A DNA stretch of 13,788 nucleotides. Origin: Gammaproteobacteria bacterium (lineage in GTDB: Bacteria > Pseudomonadota > Gammaproteobacteria > Arenicellales > DRJH01). Shown in pieces: positions 1 to 7,546 of this stretch. A program made the position numbers and the translations under genes. The notes under the pieces are model-generated. The model did no database searches. It was not told the origin of the DNA and worked only from the letters and a program-made list of their open reading frames with translations. The stretch is from assembly GCA_011052285.1 (NCBI GenBank), contig DRJH01000220.1, positions 1 to 13,788 of the forward strand, written 5' to 3'. Position 1 is the stretch's first letter. Each line of letters opens with the position of its first letter.

Positions 1-363
1 TCACTGTATAAGAACGAGCAGACGCTGGCCTTTATGGATATCAATCCCGCCAATACGGGCCATGTTCTGGTGATCCCCAGGGCCCATTACCCGGATGTAT
101 ACAGTATCCCCGATGAACAGATTGCCGCTGTGTCGCAAACAGCGGTTAAGGTTGCGAAAGCTATCCGTGAGGTATTGAACCCTGAGGGATTGAATTTGCT
201 GCAATGCAATGGCAAGGCTGCGGCACAGACCGTAATGCACTTTCATATGCATGTTTTGCCTCGAGCTGCGGATGATCACCTGTGGATGAATTGGGGCATT
301 CATCCGGGGGACATGGACGAAATCAAACGCTTAGGTGAGCAGCTTGCAGGGGCTATCTGCTGA
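1..363 (+). CDS. HIT family protein, 5' truncated by window edge
   Basis: This is the C-terminal 120 residues of a histidine-triad (HIT) nucleotide hydrolase or transferase. The frame is open from base 1, so the true start lies outside the window; the ATG at 34 is internal, since conserved sequence (SLYKNEQTLAFMDINP) runs through it. The family hallmark HFHMHVLPR is at 238-264, with the middle histidine of the triad (codon 244-246) expected to be the nucleophile. An upstream GHVLVIPR-type strand and NGKAAAQTVMH loop match the fold. Family members hydrolyse nucleoside phosphoramidates or dinucleotide phosphates in the cytoplasm; which substrate is used here cannot be told. The stop (361-363) overlaps the next gene's ATG by one base, so the two are probably translationally coupled. 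Confidence 0.9.
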   Translation, partial: SLYKNEQTLAFMDINPANTGHVLVIPRAHYPDVYSIPDEQIAAVSQTAVKVAKAIREVLNPEGLNLLQCNGKAAAQTVMHFHMHVLPRAADDHLWMNWGIHPGDMDEIKRLGEQLAGAIC

Positions 364-1217
364 TGCAAGCGCAACCGGTCATCGTGATCCACGGTGGTTG
401 CGGCGGCTTTGAAGGTGGTCATGCTTCTTATACAGAATACGGGCAACACCTACGACCCATTGTTGAGAGTGCTCATGCGGTTTTGATGGACAAGGGTGCC
501 CGTGCTGCCGTGTTGACGGCAGTCATGGCCCTTGAAGATGACCCCTTGTTCAATGCCGGCACTGGCGCTAAGTTACAAGCAGATGGTGAAGCCCGTTTGT
601 CAGCTGCCTTGATCGATAGCGCCAGCAAAATATTTTCCGGAGTCATAAACATTCGGCGTGTGCGTCATCCCATTGAAGTCGCCGAGCGACTCAGTCACCA
701 GCAGAATCATGTTTTATCCGGGCAACAAGCCCAGCAGTTCGCGCGCCAGCAAGGTATGGCTGATTATGATCCGGTGGTTGCACATCGAAGGGTGGAGTAT
801 GAGCAGCAGCTAGCTGGTCGTCACGGTACGGTGGGGGCAGTGGCAGTGGATCGAAACGGGATGCTCTGTGCCGGGACCTCGACCGGGGGTGTCGGTAGGG
901 AATATCCTGGTCGTGTGGGTGATAGCCCGACCATTGCCGGAACTTATGCCAGTGCGACTGCAGCGGTATCTTGTACCGGCACCGGTGAAGAAATTGTCAA
1001 CCTGGCTGTTGCCCCACGTATCGTTGATCGGGTGGATAATGGCCTTGCGCTAGGGTTGGCTACGGCACATATCGAAGAGCAGGCACGAGAGTTGGGTTAT
1101 CAATTCGGACTGATCAGTGTGGATCAGCAAGGCCATTATTCAATAGCGGCGACCGAAGGAATTGTAACCTTGTATGCGGTCTATCAGAATGGTCGTGTCG
1201 GCTGTTTCATAGAATAA
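363..1217 (+). CDS. Isoaspartyl peptidase / L-asparaginase (Ntn hydrolase)
   Basis: A 284-residue plant-type asparaginase (IaaA/EcAIII family). These are made as a precursor that cuts itself to expose an N-terminal threonine; the mature enzyme removes beta-aspartyl residues from isoaspartyl dipeptides or hydrolyses L-asparagine. Visible features are the N-terminal VIHGG strand, NAGTGAKLQADG near residues 64-75, the self-cleavage site HG|TVGAVA with Thr156 as predicted nucleophile, the substrate loop GRVGDSP (183-189) with the expected Arg and Asp, and the TGTGEE loop (205-210). At 284 residues it is somewhat shorter than the roughly 310-330 usual for the family, mainly because the linker before Thr156 is compact. 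The ATG overlaps the HIT stop as TGATG, which fixes the start and suggests one transcript. Confidence 0.92.
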   Translation: MQAQPVIVIHGGCGGFEGGHASYTEYGQHLRPIVESAHAVLMDKGARAAVLTAVMALEDDPLFNAGTGAKLQADGEARLSAALIDSASKIFSGVINIRRVRHPIEVAERLSHQQNHVLSGQQAQQFARQQGMADYDPVVAHRRVEYEQQLAGRHGTVGAVAVDRNGMLCAGTSTGGVGREYPGRVGDSPTIAGTYASATAAVSCTGTGEEIVNLAVAPRIVDRVDNGLALGLATAHIEEQARELGYQFGLISVDQQGHYSIAATEGIVTLYAVYQNGRVGCFIE

Positions 1218-1286
1218 AGAAATAGTAAACATTATAAAAAATCAAGATCCTGAAATGCTTGCGAAACACCTAGCAACAGTGCGAGA
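1218..1286 (+). promoter_or_regulatory. AT-rich spacer, possible promoter of the transport cluster
   Basis: This spacer of about 70 bases separates the asparaginase from the acyl-CoA synthetase. Its first half is markedly AT-rich and contains TATAAA at 1233-1238, a candidate -10 box, but no -35 box at normal spacing was found. No terminator hairpin for the upstream pair is visible. The long cluster that follows needs a promoter and this is the only sizeable gap before it, so a promoter here is inferred rather than seen. Confidence 0.25.
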
Positions 1287-3302
1287 ATGGCGCGCCATTG
1301 GAGCTTGGTGACATCAATTAAAACCGCAGTTGGAGCCTCAGGATTGTTGAACGAAGATACGCCATCATCTGAAGGTGCAGCAGCAGATACTTTCCCGAAG
1401 TTGTTGCTGCGCAATGCTGAGCAACTGGCCTCACATCCTGCGATCCGTGAAAAAGAATTTGGTATCTGGCATACCAGGACCTGGTCAGAGGTTAAATCTG
1501 AGGTAGAGCAACTCGCTGGTGGCCTTCTGGCTCTGGGGTTTGAGCGTGGTGATAAACTGCTCATCATCGGTGATAACCGACCGCAGCTGTACTGGTCGAT
1601 TACCGCAGCCCAATGTCTTGGTGGTATTCCGGTGCCGACCTATCAAGATGCAGTAGCGGATGAGATCCAGTATGTGCTTGAGCATGCTGAAGCAAGATTT
1701 GTAATCGCAGAGGACCAGGAACAGATCGACAAGGTACTGGAAATCCAGGAACATTGCCCCCTGGTACAGCACCTGATCTACGATGATCCCCGGGGCTTGG
1801 AAAAATACAGCACCGGGTCCGACCGGATTCATGCGTTTACTGTGGTGCAGGAAAAAGGGCGGCAGTACCTGGACAAGCATCCCGGCTTTTTTATCAACTC
1901 CTGTCAGCAAGGCAAAGGGGTTGATGCCGCTGTTTTTCTCTATACCTCGGGCACAACGGGTAGGCCCAAGGGGGTAGTGTTAAGTTATGATAATTTCGTC
2001 AAAACCGCACGCAGTGGTATTGAGCTTGAGCACCTGACCGCAGACGAAGAGGTATTGGCTTATCTGCCTATGGCCTGGGTTGGTGATCACCTGTTTTCTT
2101 ACGCACAGTCCTATTGTGCAGGGTTTTGTGTCAGCTGCCCGGAAAGTGCCCAGACGGTGCAGCAGGATTTACGGGAAATTGGCCCTACCTATTATTTTGC
2201 GCCACCCCGGATTTTCGAGAATATGCTCACCACGGTGATGATCCGGATGGAAGATGCAGGCATCATCAAACGCCAAATGTTCCATTATTTTCTTGCAGTG
2301 GCCCGTCGCGTAGGTTCTGATATCCTCGATGGCAAGCCCGTTTCTTTCCTGAACCGCGTACGTTATTGGCTGGGTGAATGGACGATTTATGCACCCTTGA
2401 AGAATACCCTGGGCTTGTCCCGCGTTCGTCTCGCCTATACGGCAGGTGAAGCCATCGGCCCGGATATTTTCAGTTTCTACCGATCATTGGGTATTAATAT
2501 CAAGCAGCTATATGGGCAAACGGAGGCAGCCGTATTTGTCACGATCCAGCCCGATGGTGAGGTATTTCCGGATACCGTTGGCAAGCCGGCGCCTGGTGTG
2601 GAGATCGAGATCCAAGACAATGGTGAGGTGTTGTATCGTAGCCCGGGTGTATTCCTTGAATATTACAAGAACGCACAAGCAACCCGGGAGACCAAGGATG
2701 AAGAAGGTTGGGTGCACACCGGTGATGCGGGATACTTTGATCAGGTCGGCCATTTGCGAATTATTGATCGTGCCAAGGATGTTGGCAAGCTGACAAATGG
2801 TGAATTGTTTGCCCCCAAATTTCTCGAAAATAAACTGAAGTTCTTTCCTCAGATCAAAGAAGCGGTTTGTTTTGGCGATAACCGAAGCTTTGTCACCGCC
2901 TTTGTTAACATAGACCTGGATGCTGTGGGTAATTGGGCCGAGCGGGAGAATATCCCTTACGCCAGTTATCAGGAGTTGGCCGGGCATGAGAAAGTATATA
3001 GCATGGTCAATGATTGTATTCTGCAGGTGAATAAGGACCTGACTGCAGATCCCAAACTGGCTTCATCAACGATTCACCGTTTTTTAATCCTGCATAAGGA
3101 GCTGGATGCTGATGACGGTGAGATGACGCGTACCCGCAAGGTGCGACGACGGGTCATAGCCGAAAAATATGCAGTGTTGATTGATGCGCTATTCGAAGGG
3201 CAGGGTGTTTGCCATGTGGATACCGAAGTGACCTTTGAAGATGGCCGTAAAGGGGTGATATCTGCTGATCTTGAAATTCGGGAAATCTCCAGTGCAGCCT
3301 GA
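1287..3302 (+). CDS. AMP-forming acyl-CoA synthetase (long-chain FACS type)
   Basis: A 671-residue ANL-superfamily enzyme that activates a carboxylic acid with ATP to an acyl-adenylate and transfers it to CoA. The core motifs are present in order: P-loop YTSGTTGRPKG (TSGTTG at 220-225), YGQTEAA (Tyr409 onward), HTGDAG with Asp480, DRAKD (494-498), and a C-terminal lysine in TRTRKVRRR (Lys618) at the position of the catalytic lysine. It belongs to the branch with ENKLKFFPQIKEAV after the hinge, which from general knowledge is often found beside Liv-type ABC genes. The ATG at 1287 has a weak ribosome site, and conserved sequence starts only near DTFPKLLLRNA about 35 residues in, so a TTG start around residue 20 is possible. 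It probably acts on the acid imported by the downstream transporter; chain length cannot be deduced. Confidence 0.9.
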   Translation: MARHWSLVTSIKTAVGASGLLNEDTPSSEGAAADTFPKLLLRNAEQLASHPAIREKEFGIWHTRTWSEVKSEVEQLAGGLLALGFERGDKLLIIGDNRPQLYWSITAAQCLGGIPVPTYQDAVADEIQYVLEHAEARFVIAEDQEQIDKVLEIQEHCPLVQHLIYDDPRGLEKYSTGSDRIHAFTVVQEKGRQYLDKHPGFFINSCQQGKGVDAAVFLYTSGTTGRPKGVVLSYDNFVKTARSGIELEHLTADEEVLAYLPMAWVGDHLFSYAQSYCAGFCVSCPESAQTVQQDLREIGPTYYFAPPRIFENMLTTVMIRMEDAGIIKRQMFHYFLAVARRVGSDILDGKPVSFLNRVRYWLGEWTIYAPLKNTLGLSRVRLAYTAGEAIGPDIFSFYRSLGINIKQLYGQTEAAVFVTIQPDGEVFPDTVGKPAPGVEIEIQDNGEVLYRSPGVFLEYYKNAQATRETKDEEGWVHTGDAGYFDQVGHLRIIDRAKDVGKLTNGELFAPKFLENKLKFFPQIKEAVCFGDNRSFVTAFVNIDLDAVGNWAERENIPYASYQELAGHEKVYSMVNDCILQVNKDLTADPKLASSTIHRFLILHKELDADDGEMTRTRKVRRRVIAEKYAVLIDALFEGQGVCHVDTEVTFEDGRKGVISADLEIREISSAA

Positions 3303-3317
3303 AGCTGACGCGTATCA

Positions 3318-4130
3318 ATGACAACCCGTACGACACCATGCGCTGGATCTGAGGCCGCTGAAACTGAGGTCATATTGGATCTTGATGATATTTCTTTGTC
3401 TTTCGGCGGCGTTCAAGCTCTGGAAAGTATCAGTTTTGATATTCGCCGACACGAAATCAGGGCGATTATTGGCCCCAATGGTGCTGGCAAGAGCTCGATG
3501 CTCAATGTCATCAATGGCTTTTATCACCCACAAAAAGGCACCATTACCTATGAGGGCGTAGTGGTTAAGGCCATGAAACCGTATCATGCGGCCACTCGCG
3601 GAATCGCTCGTACCTTCCAGAATATCGCCTTATTCAAAGGTATGTCGACACTCGACAATATCATGACCGGTCGTGTTAATCATATGCACGCCGGACTCTT
3701 GGCCCAGGCGCTCTATATCGGCAAGAACCGCCGGGAAGAGATCCGCAATCGTGAATTTGTCGAGACTATTATTGATTTTCTGGAAATCCAGGCGATACGC
3801 AATACCCCTGTCGGTCGCTTGCCTTACGGTTTGCAGAAACGGGTTGAGCTGGGTCGGGCACTGGCTGCCGAACCAAAGCTATTGCTGCTTGATGAACCGA
3901 TGGCGGGTATGAACCTGGAAGAAAAGCAGGATATGAGCCGTTTTATGCTCGATATCAACGAGCAGTATGGTACTACCATTGCCTTGATCGAACACGACAT
4001 GGCCGTGGTCATGGAATTGTCAAGTCGGATCGTGGTGCTGGACTATGGGCGCAAACTGGCTGATGGTAAGCCCGATGAAATACGCCATAACAAGGATGTC
4101 ATTGAAGCCTACCTTGGAGTTGCAAACTAG
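3318..4130 (+). CDS. Liv-type ABC importer ATPase (LivG-like)
   Basis: A 270-residue cytoplasmic ATP-binding subunit of a branched-chain-amino-acid-type (HAAT family) importer. It has Walker A GPNGAGKSS (52-60, Lys58), a signature region PYGLQKRVELGRAL (from 169) in the degenerate form normal for LivG rather than LSGGQ, Walker B LLLLDEP (Asp192, Glu193) and an H-loop IEHDM (His226). About 17 residues before the conserved VILDLDDISLSFGG strand are extra. It starts 15 bases after the synthetase stop and is followed by the two permease genes, so it is part of one operon. The pairing with a second ATPase at 7506-8399 gives the two-ATPase arrangement typical of Liv systems. Confidence 0.94.
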   Translation: MTTRTTPCAGSEAAETEVILDLDDISLSFGGVQALESISFDIRRHEIRAIIGPNGAGKSSMLNVINGFYHPQKGTITYEGVVVKAMKPYHAATRGIARTFQNIALFKGMSTLDNIMTGRVNHMHAGLLAQALYIGKNRREEIRNREFVETIIDFLEIQAIRNTPVGRLPYGLQKRVELGRALAAEPKLLLLDEPMAGMNLEEKQDMSRFMLDINEQYGTTIALIEHDMAVVMELSSRIVVLDYGRKLADGKPDEIRHNKDVIEAYLGVAN

Positions 4131-4143
4131 GTACTGAATAAAT

Positions 4144-5079
4144 ATGGATATGCTTTATAACATTCTGATAGCCCCCTTTCTTGAAATCGCCAAAAGCCCA
4201 TCGTTTTTCGCTGAAGTGGTAATCGGTGGGCTGATGTCCGGGGTTATGTATTCACTGGTGGCTCTGGGTTTTGTGCTAATTTTCAAGGCTTCCGGGGTGT
4301 TTAATTTCGCCCAGGGTGTCATGGTATTGTTTGCGGCCCTGAACTTCAGTGGCTTGCTTGATGCCGGCTTGTCGATTTGGCTGGCATTCCCCCTGACCGT
4401 TCTCATCATGGTTTTGCTGGCCTGGTGCATCGAACGGCTGGTGTTGAGCAAACTGGTTAATCAGCAGGATATTATTCTATTTATGGCCACCATTGGCATC
4501 GGCTATTTTCTGCAAGGCTTTGGTGAATTTCTTTGGACGGGCAACGTGCGCAAGCTGGATGTGGGCATTCCTCAGGATGCCTGGTTTTTTGGCGATATCA
4601 TGATTCAGCAGAGTGATGTTTTCGCCGCAGTGGTAGCTGGTATTTTGGTCATCGTATTGGCCCTGTTCTTTCAGTACACTCGGATCGGCCGGGCCCTGCG
4701 CGCCGTGGCGGATGACCACCAGGCTGCCATGACGGTAGGTATCCCACTACGCTCCATCTGGCTGATTGTTTGGTCTGTGGCCGGTTTCGTAGCTTTGGTG
4801 GCAGGTATTATGTGGGGCTCCAGAGTGGGTGTGCAGTTCAGTCTTTCGGTCATAGCGCTAAAAGCCTTGCCCGTGTTGATCCTGGGAGGCTTTACCTCGG
4901 TTCCAGGCGCCATTATCGGTGGACTGATCATTGGTGTGGGTGAAAAGGTTGCAGAAATCTACTGGGGACCCTTGTTTGGAGGTGCTATTGAAGAATGGTT
5001 CGCCTATATTTTGGCCATGTTGTTCCTGTTTTTCAGGCCTCAGGGATTGTTTGGCGAACGTATCATTGAGCGGGTTTGA
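4144..5079 (+). CDS. Liv-type ABC importer permease (LivH-like)
   Basis: A 311-residue integral inner-membrane permease with roughly eight hydrophobic segments. Family features are an N-terminal GGLMSGVMYSLVALGFVLIF helix followed by VFNFAQG (the usual NxAQG motif), the cytoplasmic coupling loop RIGRALRAVADDHQAAMTVGI, the GGFTSVPGAIIGGLIIG helix, and a FRPQGLFGE tail. The ATG is 13 bases downstream of the LivG-like stop, with AGG overlapping that stop (4129-4131) as a weak ribosome site. It forms the translocation pore with the next gene product, which begins one base after its stop. Confidence 0.94.
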   Translation: MDMLYNILIAPFLEIAKSPSFFAEVVIGGLMSGVMYSLVALGFVLIFKASGVFNFAQGVMVLFAALNFSGLLDAGLSIWLAFPLTVLIMVLLAWCIERLVLSKLVNQQDIILFMATIGIGYFLQGFGEFLWTGNVRKLDVGIPQDAWFFGDIMIQQSDVFAAVVAGILVIVLALFFQYTRIGRALRAVADDHQAAMTVGIPLRSIWLIVWSVAGFVALVAGIMWGSRVGVQFSLSVIALKALPVLILGGFTSVPGAIIGGLIIGVGEKVAEIYWGPLFGGAIEEWFAYILAMLFLFFRPQGLFGERIIERV

Positions 5080-5080
5080 C

Positions 5081-6157
5081 ATGTTTTATCGTGAAGCGGG
5101 AGATTTTAAAACGACCTACAAGGCGGATCAGGCAATTTTTCCCATCGCCCTGGATCGCTGGTTTGTAGTGACGGTCGTACTGGTGTTTTTGGTGGTTGTA
5201 CCGTTGCTGGCCAGCAATTACATGCTGGAATCCATTTTGACTCCGGTGCTGATTTTGTCTATTGCTGCGATTGGCTTGAATATCCTCACCGGATACGCCG
5301 GCCAGCTATCTTTGGGAACCGGGGGCTTCATGGCCACCGGGGCCTATATGGCCTATAAAATCAGCACTGCTTTTCCAGGGCTAAATATCGTTTTTGTACT
5401 GATTGCAGCGGGTTTGTGTGCGGCGCTGGTGGGTATTGCCTTTGGTGTTCCAAGCCTGCGGATTAAGGGCTTCTATCTCGCGGTAACAACCCTGGCTGCA
5501 CAGTTTTTTCTGTTATGGCTATTTACCCGGGTACCCTGGTTCGTGAATAACAGTATTTCCGGGGTACCGACGGCGCCACCCCGCAAGGTTTTTGGATTCC
5601 TGGTTTCCAGTGCAGATTCGGACCCGATAGACCGCTATTTATTTGTTTTTATTATAACAGTGGTGCTGGCTCTAGTGGCCAAGAACCTCGCGCGTAGCCG
5701 TATAGGGCGGATGTGGATGGCAATACGAGATATGGATATCGCGGCCGAGATCATCGGCATCAGGCCACTGACCTCGAAACTGACAGCCTTCGCTATTTCT
5801 TCTTTTTATTGTGGTATCGCTGGTGCGCTGTGGTCTTTCGCCTATATCAATACCGTGGAACCGACGGCTTTCGACATTAATCGCTCGTTTGAAATACTGT
5901 TCATGGTCATCATCGGTGGGCTGGGTAGTATCTTGGGGTCTTTTCTTGGTGCTGCTTTCATTTTTCTGTTTCCAATTTTACTTAATGTTATGCCAGGCTG
6001 GTTTGGCCTTGAGATCTCGGTTACCCTGGTTACACAGGTAGAACTTATGGTATTTGGTGGTATGATGATCTTTTTTCTGATCGTTGAGCCGCATGGATTG
6101 GCAAGACTGTGGAGCATCGGCAAGGAAAAATTACGACTATGGCCTTTTCCACATTAA
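5081..6157 (+). CDS. Liv-type ABC importer permease (LivM-like)
   Basis: A 358-residue inner-membrane permease, partner of the LivH-like protein. The frame is open much further upstream, but that stretch overlaps LivH; the ATG at 5081, one base after the LivH stop, begins MFYREAGDFKTTY, a sensible cytoplasmic N-terminus of about 25 residues before the first helix. Family motifs are LNILTGYAGQLSLGTGGFMA, the coupling loop SRIGRMWMAIRDMDIAAEIIGI, the helix FMVIIGGLGSILGSFLGAA, and a C-terminal VEPHGLARLW. The near-zero spacing indicates translational coupling with LivH. It is followed by an 81-base leader before the binding-protein gene. Confidence 0.94.
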   Translation: MFYREAGDFKTTYKADQAIFPIALDRWFVVTVVLVFLVVVPLLASNYMLESILTPVLILSIAAIGLNILTGYAGQLSLGTGGFMATGAYMAYKISTAFPGLNIVFVLIAAGLCAALVGIAFGVPSLRIKGFYLAVTTLAAQFFLLWLFTRVPWFVNNSISGVPTAPPRKVFGFLVSSADSDPIDRYLFVFIITVVLALVAKNLARSRIGRMWMAIRDMDIAAEIIGIRPLTSKLTAFAISSFYCGIAGALWSFAYINTVEPTAFDINRSFEILFMVIIGGLGSILGSFLGAAFIFLFPILLNVMPGWFGLEISVTLVTQVELMVFGGMMIFFLIVEPHGLARLWSIGKEKLRLWPFPH

Positions 6158-6197
6158 TGCAAGGGCCAGTTTTCAGTAGATGATGTTTTATTAACCC

Positions 6198-6220
6198 GGG
6201 AGTTCATGTAATGAATTCCC
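6198..6220 (+). promoter_or_regulatory. Hairpin in the leader of the binding-protein gene
   Basis: An inverted repeat, GGGAGTTCAT (6198-6207) and ATGAATTCCC (6211-6220), with a 3-base loop: nine Watson-Crick pairs plus one G-U in RNA. It ends six bases before the strong ribosome site GGAGGAG. A folded 5' element at this place could protect a processed binding-protein mRNA or modulate ribosome access; that role is inferred. The DNA could also serve as an operator for a dimeric protein. Confidence 0.55.
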
Positions 6221-6226
6221 ATATCC

Positions 6227-6233
6227 GGAGGAG
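6227..6233 (+). promoter_or_regulatory. Strong Shine-Dalgarno of the binding-protein gene
   Basis: GGAGGAG lies five bases before the ATG at 6239. It is the best ribosome site in the cluster, consistent with the need for excess binding protein over membrane subunits, and it fixes the start of that gene. Confidence 0.8.
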
Positions 6234-6238
6234 CTCAC

Positions 6239-7546
6239 ATGAAGAAGTTTGTTACTTCAGCACTTGCAGCAACCCTGGTAGCCGGATCGGTGTTGGCAAC
6301 ACCGGTTATGGCAGCCGGGACCCAGAACATCCCGTTACTGGTCTATCGTACCGGGCCCTATGCCGCCAACGGCATCGCCATCTTCGCCGGGATGATTGAT
6401 TATTTTAAATTGGTGAACAACCGGGATGGTGGTATTAACGGTGTCAAAATCAAATATACAGAGTGTGAAACCGGCTATAAGACGGATCGTGGCGTAGAAT
6501 GTTACGACCGTACCAAGGATGAGTACGGCAGCATATACAGCCCCGTGTCAACCGGTATCACCTATGCCATCATCGACAAGGCGACACATGACAAGATCCC
6601 GGTGTTCTCAATGGGTTATGGGCGAACTTCGGCAGCCGATGGTCGGGTCTTTCCCTACATCTTCAATTTCCCGTCCACCTACTGGAGCCAGGCAACCGCC
6701 ATTATTCGCTATATTGCCAAGGATCTGGGCGGTATGGATAAGTTGAAAGGCAAGAATTTCGCTTTTATCTACCTGGATCACCCTTATGGTAAGGAGCCGA
6801 TTCCGTTTTTAGACATTATGGCGAAAAAATTCGGCTTTACCTATGACAAATACCCGGTACCGACCACATCGATGACCGAGCAGAAATCAATCTGGTTGCA
6901 AATTCGGCGCACCAAGCCGGACTACGCCATCATGTGGGGTTGGGGTGCGATGAATCCGACGGCCATCAAGGAGGCGGCTTCTATCCATTTTCCGATGGAT
7001 CACTTCATCGGTAATTGGTGGTCTGGCTCCGAGGTGGATGTAAAGGCGGCTGGAATGCTGGCTAAAGGATACAAGTCGGCAGCCATGCACGGCACGGGTA
7101 AGAATTATCCGGTGTATACCGATCTGAAAAAATATGTATACGATACCAAGCAAGCGGACAATCTCGCCAGTGCTGGTGATGTGCTGTATAACCGTGGTCT
7201 GGTGAACTCTGCCTATGTGGTCGAAGCCATCCGTACGGCCATGAAAAAGTTCGGTAACAAACCAATGACCGGGGAGCAAATTCGCTGGGGCATGGAGAAT
7301 CTCGATGTCACCGCAGCCCGCATCAAAGAACTCGGTATGACGGGTTTGACGCCACCGGTTAAGGTCAGTTGTGCCAATCACGAAGGCAACAACCCGGGTA
7401 TCTTTGTGCAGCAATGGGACGGCACCAAGTGGCACATGATTGGAGATTTCATTCCGGCCATGAGTGACATCGTGCGGCCGATCGTGGAACAGGAAGCAGC
7501 TAAATATGCCAAGGAAAAAGGCATTACCCCACGCAGTTGTTCCTGA
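6239..7546 (+). CDS. Liv-type ABC importer periplasmic substrate-binding protein
   Basis: A 435-residue secreted binding protein of the Peripla_BP_6 (LivK-like) class. The N-terminus has a clear Sec signal: MKKF basic end, hydrophobic core to about residue 20, and a VMA|A or VMAA|G cleavage site near residues 25-26. The mature part begins GTQNIPLLVYRTGPYAANGIAIFAG, the first ligand-facing strand and helix, and continues with NNRDGGINGVKIKY, as usual in this family. The ligand cannot be assigned, but larger proteins of this branch sit beside CoA ligases and are thought to bind carboxylates, often aromatic, rather than leucine. Expression is probably high, given the GGAGGAG ribosome site and flanking hairpins. 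The stop overlaps or closely precedes the second ATPase gene. Confidence 0.93.
   Translation: MKKFVTSALAATLVAGSVLATPVMAAGTQNIPLLVYRTGPYAANGIAIFAGMIDYFKLVNNRDGGINGVKIKYTECETGYKTDRGVECYDRTKDEYGSIYSPVSTGITYAIIDKATHDKIPVFSMGYGRTSAADGRVFPYIFNFPSTYWSQATAIIRYIAKDLGGMDKLKGKNFAFIYLDHPYGKEPIPFLDIMAKKFGFTYDKYPVPTTSMTEQKSIWLQIRRTKPDYAIMWGWGAMNPTAIKEAASIHFPMDHFIGNWWSGSEVDVKAAGMLAKGYKSAAMHGTGKNYPVYTDLKKYVYDTKQADNLASAGDVLYNRGLVNSAYVVEAIRTAMKKFGNKPMTGEQIRWGMENLDVTAARIKELGMTGLTPPVKVSCANHEGNNPGIFVQQWDGTKWHMIGDFIPAMSDIVRPIVEQEAAKYAKEKGITPRSCS

Noticed and set aside
4931..5080. Upstream extension of the LivM-like frame (start at 4931)
   Set aside because: It overlaps the conserved end of LivH by about 150 bases and lacks conserved sequence; ATG 5081 fits the operon spacing.
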